Shown here: positions 1-12,004 of the stretch, one piece after another | Layout of the letters: each line of letters opens with the position of its first letter | Position numbering within the stretch: position 1 is the first letter of the stretch | Assembly: GCA_963921825.1 (NCBI GenBank) | Contig: OY997588.1 | Span: forward strand, 138,725,203 to 138,789,202 | Reading direction: 5' to 3' | Source of the DNA: Erodium maritimum | Taxonomy: Eukaryota > Streptophyta > Magnoliopsida > Geraniales > Geraniaceae | Length of the DNA: 64,000 bases | Program-made: the position numbers and the translations under genes | The notes under the pieces: generated by a model | Told to the model about the DNA's origin: nothing | The model's database searches: none | What the model saw: only the letters and a program-made list of their open reading frames with translations

Positions 1-501
1 TACCAACTCGAGATCTCTAACAGGCCTCATAGATCCTGACAAGGTTATTTTCCATCCCTCGACTGATACTATGTGTGTTCTTTAGTTGCTTTCACCCTCT
101 TCTTAGTGTCTTCTCCAAATGGTCTTCTTCGGCTCAATGTCTATAGGGGATGGTGACTCACCTCATTCTTCGTTGTTTTCGGAGGTCGGTGCTTTATGAG
201 GGAGCCCCCCAGAGAACCTGTTGTACTTATCCTACCTACTTGAGGGTTAAGCAGGAAGTTGGTTATCACAACCAGCATTGTATCCCGAGCCAAACCCCCT
301 CGATTTTTTACGAGGAGCGGGTGGTCCAGACGGGCTTAAGGAGCCCGAGGTATGCTGTTGACTTAGGCAAGAGGTTGGGTGCCAGATATGGTCCTGAGCA
401 AGTAGAGGTGAGAAACCCGTGGGAACTTCCGGCGAGGGATTGGGCGGTAGAACCTGACAACCTCTGTTAATTGGTTGCCCCAGCTTAGTGATCCCATCTA
501 C

Positions 502-504
<3 letters not shown>

Positions 505-564
<60 letters not shown>
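505..564. repeat. (GA)n microsatellite
   Basis: Thirty uninterrupted GA dinucleotides. On the minus strand this encodes a run of Leu-Ser and makes a false open frame (247-609). Confidence 0.95.
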
Positions 565-568
<4 letters not shown>

Positions 569-1281
569 GATAGATAGACCTTGGTACACCCGGTAGGGGT
601 GTGTTGCACTCATGAACCACATGGCCTAGACAGTCGCAGTTGAAGCAGAACAATGATAGACATTAATACTTGAGGGTGACACTTACCGGTTGAGGAAGAT
701 CCTTTAACCACAGGACCATGGAGAGGCGAAGAAGGGTAGCAATGTCTTGGCAAACCAGACTCGGAATTTGCCTCCTTAGTAGAGACCCCATTTGTCAAAT
801 TGCACCTTAACACCCCCCCCCCCCCCCCAATATATCACCCATCGTGGTGTCAGTTGCAACCGTCATCACCTTCGACGGAAGACCCCATGCCTGGACACAC
901 ATCTGGATCCAATCCAGACGGGGCCCGTGCACCCGCGCGGCTTCTTCCCTTTGGATTTTTTGACTCGCGCAAAGACTTCATCCGTCTGTAGGTAATGTGA
1001 CGCTAATTTCACGCACCAACAATGCGATCATGCGATCAATTGACGCGAAATCCAACGCCTCTCGGACCGGTTGCACGTCGGCGTCTCTGCTCCCATCCGT
1101 GCACGATCATGCTCGCCCAGCTGCACTACTCATGTTCATGCTCGCCTAGCTGCACTACTCCTCCTCCTTCTCGAAGCAAACCAATAATTTTACTAACATT
1201 CTATATGTGCGTGAGTGTGTAACATAAAGAGAAAACAAATTTTTATGACTTGAATTAAATCTTTAACTGATATTTTTCTTT

Positions 1282-1352
1282 TGTTCTTCAATTTCTCTTA
1301 TCTCTTATGCTTGTTCTTCATTTTCTCTTATCTCTTATGCTTGTTCTTCATT
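1282..1352. repeat. 30-bp tandem repeat, about 2.4 copies
   Basis: A pyrimidine-rich unit starting tgttcttcat and ending ctcttatgct repeats at 1282, 1312 and 1342 (partial), with one or two mismatches. No function is suggested. Confidence 0.8.
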
Positions 1353-2563
1353 TTTTTAGAGCAAATTTACTACTTGAGGCCATAATTTTGACGATCCAAG
1401 GATATTTCTAGCATTCATGAGTCTCTCACTATCTCCAACTTCTCCATTTTCATGAGTTAAAGTTTTGGAGAGTTGGAGATGATGGGTTTATAAGCTAGAG
1501 GAGTTTTTTCTTGGGTTTCTCGACCCAATCCCGGTTCTAATCTTTACTCTTCTCAAGTTAGGTTTTTTGTTATGCTTGAGTAGGATTTTGACTCCATGAC
1601 CTTGAATTTGAATTCTTGATCAAAGGTATTGTGTAAATGTTGATTTCCTTTAAATTGATGCATGGGTTTATGGTTAATTTGAGTTTGATGATGTTATTGG
1701 CATGATTTGAGGGTTATTGAGCTTAAATAGCATCTACTTTCTTGTATGAGTATCTATATTACTGAGGTCCCAAGGGAAAGCCATCAGATCCATCGCTTTC
1801 GCCTCTTTCATCGCATCCGCCTCCTTCGCCGCCACCATTATCGCCTCCGCTTCTTTCGACGTAACCAATGCCGCCACCCTTCAATAATCCGAGCTCATAG
1901 GATTCCCAATACAAGGTCCGATATCGTGAGTATGGTGCACCTGATCACTTGGGGCTTCCGTGCAGGGTTGTCCCAACCTCATTCGTTGGATCAGGGTTCT
2001 AACAGGGTGATAGCCTCCCCTTCGGCCCAAAAGAAAAGGATCCGAGATTCCCCCACCCCGGTTAAGGAAACAACTACTCCAGATCAATTAGAGTCGAGGT
2101 CTGCCAAGGAGCCTCGTCAGGGTCAATGAACGACCTATCAAGAAACGAGGTATGTATGGGGACACACATATCGCTCTTCCAAGGTCGGTGGAAATTTGAC
2201 AACATGGTTCCTTAATTTCCAAGTGTTCTCCTTAGATGTCCCAATCCCATCAAACGCCATTGATCTGTACCACAAGCATTTTTCAGGTCCAGATCAGGAA
2301 ATGTTCATCATCCTCTACTATTGCACAATCCCTAGTCTGAAGACCGTCTCCCAGTATTTGTCCCTTGTATAATCGGGTATTTTTTAATAGGGGTAGCATT
2401 CGATACCTACGGGTTTAGAACTTCGTCTCACCCTTTTCTTTTTATCATTTCCATATTATGTAATGCTTTATTTCCATGATTAATAAAGGTTCCACTATGC
2501 TAAAAAAAACTAAATAATTTTAACGAACTAGCAACTCATCGTGGTTTTAATCATAATCTCTAA

Positions 2564-4939
2564 GATCATCTTCAATGGTATTAGCCTACGTAGTTGCAGG
2601 GAGGGGTTGCAGGAGCACATTTTGAATTTCTCTCTCCTACATACAACTACTTCCTATAACTACCTCTATAATGATAACAACTAGTAGTTTCAGGAGCTAG
2701 TTGTTTGTATTTTTAATATTTTCAAAACAACCCCAAATTAAAGAAGTTATTTTATTCATGCAAAATTAAAAATACATATAATAATTAAACATATGACATT
2801 TACACAAACCCGACGAACATTCAAATAATTTTTAATCGCGTCAATATGCAGACGTCACTTCGGCAAATCTTTGAGCATCTCTCACACAATTCGTTTAGTC
2901 CATGTTGTGTTTTTTCTTTGTAATCGGCCACGCTCGCAACATAGATTTCCTCATCGGTTTCTCATTTTCTAGGAGTGTTGAGATGGTCCCCGTGTATCTT
3001 ATCAAAGACCTTACACTTTTGGCTCGTCTTAAGGAAATGATCATTCATCTGCTTCCTTGTCCAATCAGGCCACACTTTGTCTGCGGTTTGAAAGAAAGAG
3101 AGATAGAGTTCAACCTAGTATTTTCCCTCGACCTTGGCAACTGTTAGCCACGTTAACACCAAATATATTTCCTCCTCTGTCGATCATACTAGACTAGTTG
3201 CCCAAGAAGATGAAACCATTGTAGAAGAAGAAAAGATGAAGGATGATAAGATAATTTGAGAGGTGTGGGAATGAATGAAGAGGAGCATGGTATTTATAAG
3301 GAGGGAGGGAGTGGGTTTCTGTGTGGCAATGACGACGCAGCAACACACTATTCCCCGAATAGTGTGTGTGCAAGAAAATCTAGACACCGAGAAATCGATA
3401 AAAAAAATTCCGACAATTCATTCATTTATTACTGAAAAGGCGTTGAAAATGCGTACCAAGCTGGAAAACCAAATAACAACAAGAACATTTAATTTTATTA
3501 ATCTGAGACTAAATCAAAGAGTCCCCAAACGTTTCCCGGTGTTCTTTATAAGTAAGGCACGAGCATCCTGTTCATGCGGAGTCGTATTGATGGTGTCTTG
3601 GCTAGTTACTGCCACTACATATCAAGCAAAATTTGTTGTATCTTTGCTTTTATCTCATTCATTGGGTCTAACACTCAATAATTTGGACCTAGCGCTCGCC
3701 ATACTCTTGAAGAAATTGAATTGCTTCGAGTGCAACGTCTGGGTCCGCCTCCACTTGTTTCCCTTTCCCTTTTCCTCTAGCTCTAGCCTTGGCTTTTTTC
3801 TAGTCGGTCAGGCGCTCCTCCCGTACAAGTGATGTCAACTCGTGTTTGATTATATCACCTTATGTGTAGTTGCAATTGTTGTCCAACCTTGTACGATTAC
3901 TTGCTTCACTTTTTGCGTCGAGTTTTGGGACCTCAATGTCAATTGGACATTGTGGGAACATGAGGTTCGTCCACTTTGGTTTCCCCTTCACGATCTTCCA
4001 AACATGCTTGCAAGCGAACTCGTGGTTCTCCTCGGCCTTGTACGCCCTTTCAGCTCCTGCCATGTTGTCAACATCGTTCCTCCCACTTTGGTATGTCCCC
4101 TCCATACCTATATATTTCTATTGAAATTTAGTGATTCTTTTGTTGGGCTGATGTCAGTGGTCCTTGCAATTCTTCCACCTCCATTCTGGGTCGCCTGGTT
4201 TCCTCATCGAAGAGACCTCGTCTCCGACTTTTTTCCAGTATATGTCGTTCCTCTGATTCTTCCATGTGATGATATCCAGAGAATGATTGAGCCATGTCGA
4301 CGCCGACCGTTCCTCCTCATCAATGCTCTATCTCACTCGGCGGAGCTGCAGTCGATGCAGATGCAAGGTTCTTCGCCTTCCTCCTCGATTGCTTGGCAGG
4401 AGCAGATTGAGACGATTGCTTGTTGGGGAATTGCGACTACAACCATTGGGAATGTTGGAGCGGGTTGAATTACGATGGCACAGATTGGGTCGGTTGAAGG
4501 AGGGAGGTGTAGGATTCGATATGACAGTCGAGCTCTTCTTTAGTGTGAGACTACTCGTTCACGTTGAAGGAGTCCATGATGAAGTTGAAGTTCGTCGAGT
4601 CGGCCATTGTCAAGCATGTAGGAAAAATAAGGTAAAGAAGAGAAGAGAATATGTGTAGAAGAGAAGAGGTGTGATTTTTGGGTAAGGGTCAAAGTGTATT
4701 TATAGGAAAATTTTAGGTTTTTTTTTCGAAATTCTCGTTGCCACGTGTTGCCTCGTCGTTGGCCCGCCAACTAGCCGTTGGGACTGAGCCGACTCGTTAC
4801 GTCGTTGTAGGTTCTTGAGGCAAAGGGTTGCGACAACCCGGTCTGAGACGACGCGTGCCCAACAAGCCGTTGCAGGAGCCGTTACAAGAGCTACGACGAC
4901 ACCAATACAACAACTCCATACCGACCATTACAGATACTC
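2564..4939 (-). mobile_element. PIF/Harbinger-like element A carrying a dead ORF1
   Basis: The left end at 2564 reads GATCATCTTCAATGG and the reverse complement of the right end reads GAGTATCTGTAATGG. Both are decayed forms of the GAGCATCTCCAATGG-type ends seen on other elements in this window. The flanks are TAA at 2561-2563 and CAA at 4940-4942, consistent with a mutated 3-bp TAA target duplication, the hallmark of PIF/Harbinger. Inside is an ORF1-type (Myb/NAM-associated) gene on the minus strand but no transposase, so the element could only have been mobilised in trans. Boundaries are inferred from ends and flanks by eye. Confidence 0.7.
3500..4607 (-). pseudogene. Harbinger ORF1 (Myb/NAM-associated-type protein), decayed
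   Basis: Read on the minus strand from an ATG at 4607-4605, the sequence starts MADSTNFNFIMDSFN and soon meets stops. Downstream pieces keep the pattern of plant proteins annotated as NAM-associated or 'glutathione S-transferase T3-like', the DNA-binding ORF1 partner of PIF/Harbinger transposases. These include a W-x-K-V segment near 4230 and a well preserved block at about 3970-4060 with AYKAEENHEF followed by KHVWKIVKGKPKW. A Lys/Glu-rich tail follows near 3720-3800. Several in-frame stops and probable frameshifts make it non-functional. Recognition of the family is by motif memory; the downstream limit is approximate. Confidence 0.65.
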
Positions 4940-6675
4940 CAAGTGTGAGAGAACAAAAATATGTCACCTTTAATAATAAATTATTCATTCAAAAGCCAAA
5001 TGACTCTAGTCCCCATCAGAGATAAAACTCCAAATCTTCTTTTTGCTCTTAGCATCACACATTATTTTCAAAGTTTCCATCTGCAAAAAGGTTTTGTTAG
5101 TAAGACACTAAAATCCCGCAAACAAAGTTCCGGAAAAGATTTAGAGAGGGATGAAGGTTGCAATCATCCAAAAGGAGAAAGAAAAAGGAAACACAATAAC
5201 CCTAAATGAAAGTGACATGAAACAAACAAAACTAGTGTTATGTTTGCGTGTTGGTAAGAATTGTTGATATTATTCAAAGCTTCATCACCAATCACCACTT
5301 GTTCTTCGTTGGCGATATTATTGGTTACAACAGATTGAAGATTGAAGTGCACTCTATGTTAATGATGCAAACAGAGTCCGTGATTTAGATTCTAACCACT
5401 CGATTTAAATTTCGTAATCTTTATGAAATAAAAGTTTCATTGATTTCACATCCTTGTGCCCTCTTTATTTTTTTGGATTTTACTTGTTAGATTCTTTTAT
5501 GAAGTGATAGTTATACTAAAATGAAATAAATTGCTCGTATTGATGGATGATTGTATGGAACGTATCTTTCAATTAAAAGAGTAGATTAATAAGTAGCCCT
5601 TTTTTTGCTAATTTGATTTTTTTTTTTTGAAAAATTTGAATTTAATAACATGTAATTTCTAATATCAATATTCATAATGACACTCTTAAAACCATTTCTA
5701 CTTTAATTAACCAATGTTCATGAATCATGTAAGAGAAGAATATAATAAATATTAACATAACTTGGTACAATTAATTGTTTGAGCAAGGAAATTGACTAAA
5801 TAATTATTCTTTTAATTCCAAAGCACATCATCATCACTTGCTAAACATATTTAAAATATAACATAATCTTGTAGCTAATCACGATTACCATATAAGATTT
5901 ACGTATTAAAAGTGTTCAGCGAGTCTAACTAACCCACCAAACATGCCTAATAATAAGTGGCAATACCCTAATCAAAATAGTGAAATACACAATAACATTC
6001 CATCATCAAACAAGCCTAATAACTCAATTTGGTAAGTGATATTAATCCAAAAACTCAGTTCCTTTGTCAGATACAACTCTTGAGACAGTGACTATTCATA
6101 ACATGGTTATGGTTGCCTAATGCAAAAATGGCAATCCGAATCCTTACAATCTGCAAACCAAACCCAACAGTATATAAGATGCATCATCCAGGCAATATCT
6201 TGCCTAATGCAATCCATGAACGAGAAACAAAGCAGCCAAACAGAGAAAATGATGGTATAGAAGCAACTAAGCTTTATCCAACTATTCATGCCTAAAGTCT
6301 TTCCAGAATGAAAGGAAGAAAGACGTTCAATTAGCACACTTTTGTTGTTATCATTATGCAGCAATGTTAAACATAATACAGCACGGGCTGTGATCTCAGG
6401 AATACTCGTCAATGTATTTCACAATTGGAAACTGAAGTACGATGAGATGGAGTGGTTATACCTCGGCGTATAGAGGTGGAAGAACAAAATGAGACCTTTT
6501 TCAGCCCTATACAGTTTCAAAAAATGGATAACTAAAACCATGGTACAAAACAAACAGTAAATGGGCAAGAGAAAAGAAAGCAAAACTTGAACTCACCTAA
6601 CAGTATTTCTGAAGCACCCCATATCAAAAAACCAACAAAGGTGCTTGTCCAATTTGTTTATATAACCCCAAGTCA
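4940..6675. other. AT-rich intergenic region and EXO1 downstream flank
   Basis: No coding region seen between the Harbinger element and the EXO1 stop codon. About 6100-6675 probably holds EXO1 3' untranslated sequence. A good minus-strand splice donor (GTTAG then GTGAGTTC, near 6597) lies after the stop, so a 3'-UTR intron is possible. The rest is AT-rich with no clear repeat structure. Confidence 0.4.
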
Positions 6676-9600
6676 TCATCTCCGACGTCTTGAGGTAGCC
6701 TTCTGGTTACTTGGCACATATGCAAATTGACTAAAATCGGCACCAACATTTGACCTTCAGAGAACATAAACCAAGTTATCAACTGATATTTAGCAGCCAA
6801 TATAACCAAGAGAAAAAGAGTTAGGCATCCAAGGGTTGAATTGCATTACCTATTGGTATTAGTACTCTGAACATCTTTAAGAGGGGCACGAAGGCCACTG
6901 GCCCGAGAGCCAGATGGGTTATATCTGAATGATGATATAACTGAAACAAATCTTTCCATTGATTGCTCTGCTATATCAGAGTAATGGCCTAAATGGGATA
7001 TGTCTGATCCAAATTTTCCTTCTTCCTTTTGTATTTCTGTAAACATATTACCATGGTCAGGGATGATTTTAAGTTCAATCCAATTTCCTTAAAATGTATT
7101 TCTTCGGACATTGTACATACCGTTATTGGGACAAGGCTCATTTGTGCGCATGACCTTGGATCTGACATTTTCCTGTGGCAGGGGTATAAAATCATATAAC
7201 ATAACACATTGACACCAAAACTGAAAGAAAAAGCATACTTAAAGCACATACCATTTCAACAATGTCATCATGAGTGTTTTTTCTTTTCAATGTCGCACCA
7301 TCAAAACTGTAATTTCTGAAAGAAACATCTTTAGGAATTGTATTCTCGGTTTTATTGGTAAAATCATTCTCGGTTCCCTGTTGACTGCCTTGGTCGCTTT
7401 CTAGTATCGGCTTATGATGAAAATAGGAACTCCTCGTGATGACTCTTCTGTTCTCTGTTCCCTTAATCGTATTGTGGACAATCTTACTGTTGCGCTCCTT
7501 GTGCAGCACTTGACAAGGTCTATGTATTACTTGACCAGGTTGCTGTAGGCTAGCATGTTCTGAACTTGTCATCTTATCCACTGCGCCTTCATTGTTCACA
7601 AGCATACTAGTGAGCATCGATTATACTTCTAAGTTGCATTTTTTCTAGACATCTGAGGGGAAACCAGCTTCTTACAGTGTTTTGGAGATTCTGATGACAC
7701 AGGAACTTCAGTTGTGAAATCATCTTCCACCTAAAATATAGAGAAAAAGAAATGCACTCATTACGCCATTAAAAGCTTTTTTACTAACAGGCATTTAACC
7801 ACAATGGCAATTGCGATAATTCATATTACTTACTAAATTTGGGGGAGGAGAGACACTGCTCACAATTTCGGTGTCCAGTGAGGATGATGGTGAGCAGTTT
7901 ATTTTATCAGCAGCAGCATTCAAAACCAGATCTTCATCGACAGTGAGAGTGGAGTTATTAGTTGGACTTGGAGGTTTAGGCGATATCCGAGGGGCTCTAA
8001 AATTTCTCTTGGCCTCGAGGGATGCAAAGCCTTTGGACATTGAGGAAATACGAATCGCAAACATGTATGTGTTGCAAAAGAATTACCGCTTTCCTGTCTG
8101 ACCAATATCGTATATATGGAGCAGACTATGAAAATTGCAGATAGTTTCATTAACCTTAACACATGGATATTTCAAAACAAGATGTAAAAGAAGAAAACAG
8201 TAACCAAAGTTAAGCACAGAGCAGCTTCATGGATACAGAAGTACTTAGTCAGGAGATTCTTCTGCACTGGTAAATCTAGCTTTTTCCTTTCACTTTCATT
8301 TTTAGTATTCTTGAGTTGAGAGAGCGCATCAAGCTCCAGACTGGTACAAGCTCTTTCACCCTGTTGATCAATTTAAATTGGAAGGTAACTCATAAAAATT
8401 ATCTAAAGAGATGAGTAACAAGCAAAAAATTTTGGATGTGTATCAGATTGACTATACAATCTAGTACATAGGACTTATCTTCTGCCCAACAATCAGTGTT
8501 GTTCACCAAAAAAAGTATAAAATTTAAGGGGTTTGAATGTGCTGTTTAAAGTTAAATTTAATGTTGGGGAAACCATGGTTCCTAACCCCGTTTAACTTTG
8601 TTTTCCCGATCCTAACTTGGGTTTACCTTTTGTTGCATTTCCCAACTATCACCTTTCATTTTTTTGCAAAAAGTATCATTTACCGTTTATTTTGACGATT
8701 TTGTTAGTTTTTTGCCACGTGTCACTTCACCCGTGACGACACGTGGCAAAAAAACTAACGAAATCGTCAGTTTTGAGGATTTCTGATACTTTTTGAAAAA
8801 AATGGAGAGGTGATAGTTGGGAAATGCAACAAAAGGTAAACCCAGGTTAGGATCGGGAAAAAAAAGGTGAAAGGAGGTTAGGAACCATGGTTACCCCTTT
8901 AATGTTATATAAAAAACAAGGATTAATTCATTTATTAGGTGCAAGTTTACAGGAATTAGATGAGTAACCAACAGGAAAGAAAAGCAACTATTATTGGGAA
9001 ATAGTTTTCTGCGACGAGCTTACCTCATTCATGATCTAATTTCTCAACTCTTAGCGGAAAACAAACACTTGGTTACAACAGCATCAGTCAAATACTTTAC
9101 ATTTTCAATTTAACATCACCTTTTAAGTATTCCATTTGCAATGGAATTTTACTTTTCATGTATCTAGTTCAGAGCTTCGCCCACCTATGCAAAAACCTTA
9201 AAATTCTTGAGCTTTAGCTAAGAAGTTAGATTGATAACATACCTGAAATGGCATCTGGGTAAAAGGGTCAATATCTCCTTCAGCAATACCTTTAGCCACA
9301 TGTTGTGGTAAACATGTATTCCACATTAAGGAATTGCACTTCTCATTGCAATAAACAGAATAAACATGCAGACTGCGTAAACAATGAGATATATGAAAAG
9401 GATATGGGCCTAAGAAGTCCAAATCATCTCCAATATTGTCAGGTATGTCAGACAAATGTACAAGATCTTCAAAAGCAGGATCATAAACTCGTTGGTGTTG
9501 GAAAGTTAATATTGCTTTCTTGAAAGAATCTTCATAAAGTGGAGGAACCGCAACAGTGCTATATCTCAAGTGCTTTATTACCTAGGGAAAAGGTATGGAA

Positions 9601-11531
9601 CTGTTAAAAAATAGAAAATACATAAGTTCTTATACAAGTGTTTAGTACATTCACAATGAAACTCACCTTGTCATAACTTTTGAACTGTTTGATAAGTGCA
9701 TGAGCTCTTTTCAGGCCCATTCCTGGCAATGATGGCAAGTAGTCACATCCACTTAAAATACACATTTCAAGAAGCATTTGTTTAGTAAATCCAGCAAAAC
9801 TTAGCTCCTTGTTTCGGTGTAGCATGGAATGACGAAATTCAACACCTTGTCCAAATTTGTCCATTTTATATATAATCTAGATTGAAGCAAAAGTTACACC
9901 CCAACCAAGGAGTCAGAACAATAAGTTTACATAGAAAAGAAATTTCATATTCTTTAAGACAACAAGAATAAGAGATTCAACCTGGATCACTTACTCTAGG
10001 ACAGCCAAATGGTATAAGATCTGAATCCTCAGTAATAACTGCATCAACTTGGTTACTGATTGCCAAGAAGGTCATCTGCGCATCTGCCTCATAAGGAGCC
10101 ACAACATACTGTACACTTTCCCGCTTCAAGACCTTCACACAGACGCCTATGTCAATAGAAGTGATAATATCATCCAAAGCTATAAATATAAATTTCATAA
10201 AAGGGTTGGTATACCCTTCTAGATTAATGTAGTTTGTAGTTCTAAAACAAATTCTCTTACCTGGATAAGTTCATGTGCAACTGAAGGTGAAATATCAACC
10301 GCCTTTTGATAGCACTCATAAGCAGCTTTAGAATTTCCATTAGCCTCATGCTCAATAGCACGTGCTAAATTCTCTTTCCTCGACCTGCATATATAAATGT
10401 TAGTTGAAGTTTTATCCATGTAGTTATCAAAAGCTCAATTCACAAACCGTGAGTGTTCATAACACACCTTGTTAAACACTTCAACATACCTTAACTAATA
10501 TATTGAACAATTAAAACAAATTTGTCTCTAACACATTCTAACTACTTGGGACTGAGCCTTCATTGACTTGATGAGTATTTCAAGAAGGTATGCTTTACAA
10601 ATGTAAACGATACTAAGATTTTGACAAATAAAGCTTACCTCGCCCTCTTGTTCTCTTGGTCGCCCTTCATTGGCAGAAAACCTCCATCAAATACAAGAAT
10701 AGGTTTAACACCATTGTGTCGGAGCAAATTTACTCTATGCATGCAATAGTCAATATGCCTGGAAGATCAGAAACAAAATGCACACATCATACAAAGATCT
10801 TTTGTGTAAATTTACCGCATAGAGTCTAATCCATCAAAAAAAACTAGCGTGTTGAAATATATTCTCTATTTATTAACCCTCATAAAATGGAGAATAGACT
10901 ACCCCTTAGAGAGTAAAAGGAACTAGTTACTCTGTTATCACTCATTTCAGGCCACTCAAAGTTTCAAAGATTACTGATTATACTTCCAAATTCACTTAAA
11001 TTACTCTAGAGAAGTATTTATTGATTTCTGTAAAGGGAAAAACTATTTTCACCTTTGGATTAGCTAAAAACTCTAAGCAGGTACTTCATTCTAACAGGTT
11101 GGACTTTTCATGTTTTGACGACCAAACACAGTCAAAAGAAGCAAAGTTTAGTTTCCACTCACCTCTATTCTGTTGCTGGAGATGATGAGAGAAAATAATG
11201 AATAATACTCAAAAAAAAAGGGAGGTTGCTTGAAACCATTCCAGACCCCTTTACTTTTGTTCAATCCACTGGCAACAAAGATTAAACTCCATGTTGACCA
11301 CCCAAGAGGAGGATATAGAGAACCCATAAGCCCCTTTTTATGCTATGGCCAATCCAAGAAAACCCCATACACCCATTTTTCATAAAACAAAGAACAATTA
11401 TCAAAATTGCGGAGCTTTCAAGCAGAAAACGCCATAATCGACCAAACAGATATATACCCATCACCCAGAATCGATCAAAAAATCAATTTAAACAAACATG
11501 AAATCGCACATTACAAATGAGAATCGATAGG

Positions 11532-11568
<37 letters not shown>

Positions 11569-11735
11569 AGTAACCTAGAGGTGGGAAAGCCCTTGCAGAG
11601 CTGTGCGCTGCAAGACAAGGCGCCTTTGTGGAGCCATGAATAGGTGTCGACTGCGACAGAACAACCCTCGAGGTCCTTGAGGTGGACCGGCACCATTATC
11701 GACTTCAATAGAGGCAAAAGCCCTTGAATCCCCAT
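6676..11735 (-). CDS. EXO1: Exonuclease 1 (5'-3' exonuclease / flap nuclease of mismatch repair)
   Basis: Coding exons, minus strand: 11735-11575, 10758-10639, 10384-10261, 10132-9995, 9876-9667, 9581-9406, 9315-9243, 8360-8237, 8030-7834, 7730-7676, 7580-7252, 7172-7121, 7036-6850, 6754-6676. Together they make 2025 nt, 674 residues plus stop, with every phase consistent. The start is the MGIQGLLPLLKS N-terminus typical of EXO1. The XPG N and I nuclease regions are complete: D30 (SVAVDTYSW), D78 (LVFDGG), E150/D152 (APYEADAQ), D171/D173 (TEDSDLIPFG), then the helix-hairpin-helix with D226 (SGCDYLPSLPGMG). Numbering matches the catalytic residues known for human EXO1, off by one at the last. 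The C-terminal half is diverged, as usual, and includes LLTKYF, ASLEAKRNFRAP, VITRSSYFHHK and SGSRASGLRAPLKDVQ. The enzyme resects DNA from nicks in the nucleus during mismatch repair and recombination. The exon 10-11 junction (acceptor gcgcag at 7581) is the least certain splice. Two introns look U12-type, and intron 7 hosts a MITE. Confidence 0.93.
8031..8236 (-). other. Possible second U12-type intron (GT-AG) of EXO1
   Basis: The donor reads GTATCCATG, with the GTATCC core of U12 GT-AG introns but a weaker +7 to +9. The acceptor CAATGTCCAAAG has no polypyrimidine tract, and TTCCTCAAT lies about ten bases upstream of the AG, one change from the U12 branch consensus. This junction is required by frame: it joins LLTKYF to CFASLEAKRNFRAP, and the other acceptors I tried introduced stops. 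The intron placement is well supported; the U12 class is inference. Confidence 0.6.
8566..8897. mobile_element. 332-bp foldback MITE with 9-bp target duplication, in EXO1 intron 7
   Basis: Exact 9-bp direct repeats TTTAATGTT flank the element at 8557-8565 and 8898-8906. Its ends are GGGGAAACCATGGTTCCTAA and, reverse-complemented, GGGGTAACCATGGTTCCTAA (one mismatch). The two halves are near-complete inverted repeats of one another, meeting around a CACGTG-containing centre at about 8715-8750, so the whole element can fold into one hairpin. A 9-bp duplication suggests Mutator-type mobilisation. It has no coding capacity. Confidence 0.9.
9316..9405 (-). other. Putative U12-type AT-AC intron of EXO1
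   Basis: On the gene strand the intron begins ATATCCTTTT (9405 downward), contains TTCCTTAAT about ten bases before its end, and ends AATAC at 9316. These match the minor-spliceosome AT-AC 5' splice site and branch-point consensus. Its removal joins GGCCC to ATGTTTACC and gives DFLGPCLPQHVAKGIAEGD, the contiguous sequence expected of plant EXO1. It is 90 nt without a stop, so leaving it in adds 30 residues in frame. GT-AG annotation tools would therefore tend to retain it as exon. Confidence 0.85.
11529..11566. repeat. (GA)n tract just inside EXO1 intron 1
   Basis: A GA run interrupted only at its edges. On the gene strand it is a CT tract starting eight to nine bases after the intron 1 donor (CTAG then GTTACTTC), an unusual position for a pyrimidine tract. 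Confidence 0.9.
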
Positions 11736-12004
11736 CTTCTCTTTACGCTTGCAGAAGCAATTGATGGGCTCGGTGGTGAGTGTAGCTGAAATGCCCTAAA
11801 ATCTTTGAATCATCCCTCTCGCCCATTACAGATTTAGAAAGAGATGGAAAGCGGAAACAAAAATGTTGCCTCCGCCCTCCAAAAAAGGATTAATTTTGGC
11901 GGGAATATTCGACTCTTCTGAGTCAGGGATTGAGGTCCGTTTGGCGAATGGTCTTGCAAAGTCAATATTTTTATTTGGGTTAATTACTTTTAGTATTTTT
12001 TTAT

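Larger units (their letters stand above)
1..2563. other. No gene recognised; simple repeats and possible retroposon tail
   Basis: I see no convincing coding region here. The stretch holds a GA microsatellite (listed separately), a run of 16 C at 813-828, and a roughly 29-bp duplication around 1110-1165 (ctgcactact occurs twice). At about 1740-2505 there is a moderately GC-rich segment that reads open for 127 codons but resembles no family I know. It ends in an A-rich stretch near 2500, which could be a decayed retroposon tail. That last point is inference only. Confidence 0.4.

Noticed and set aside
247-609. Open frame with a long Leu-Ser repeat on the minus strand
   Set aside because: It is produced by the GA microsatellite at 505-564; no other coding signal.
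3275-4468. Plus-strand open frames of 185 and 208 codons
   Set aside because: They are antisense to the Harbinger ORF1 relic, whose family motifs are on the minus strand.
9243-9581. Reading 9243-9581 as one uninterrupted EXO1 exon
   Set aside because: The frame is open, but it adds 30 residues unlike EXO1 in the middle of a conserved block, and the extra 90 nt carry AT-AC splice and branch signals.
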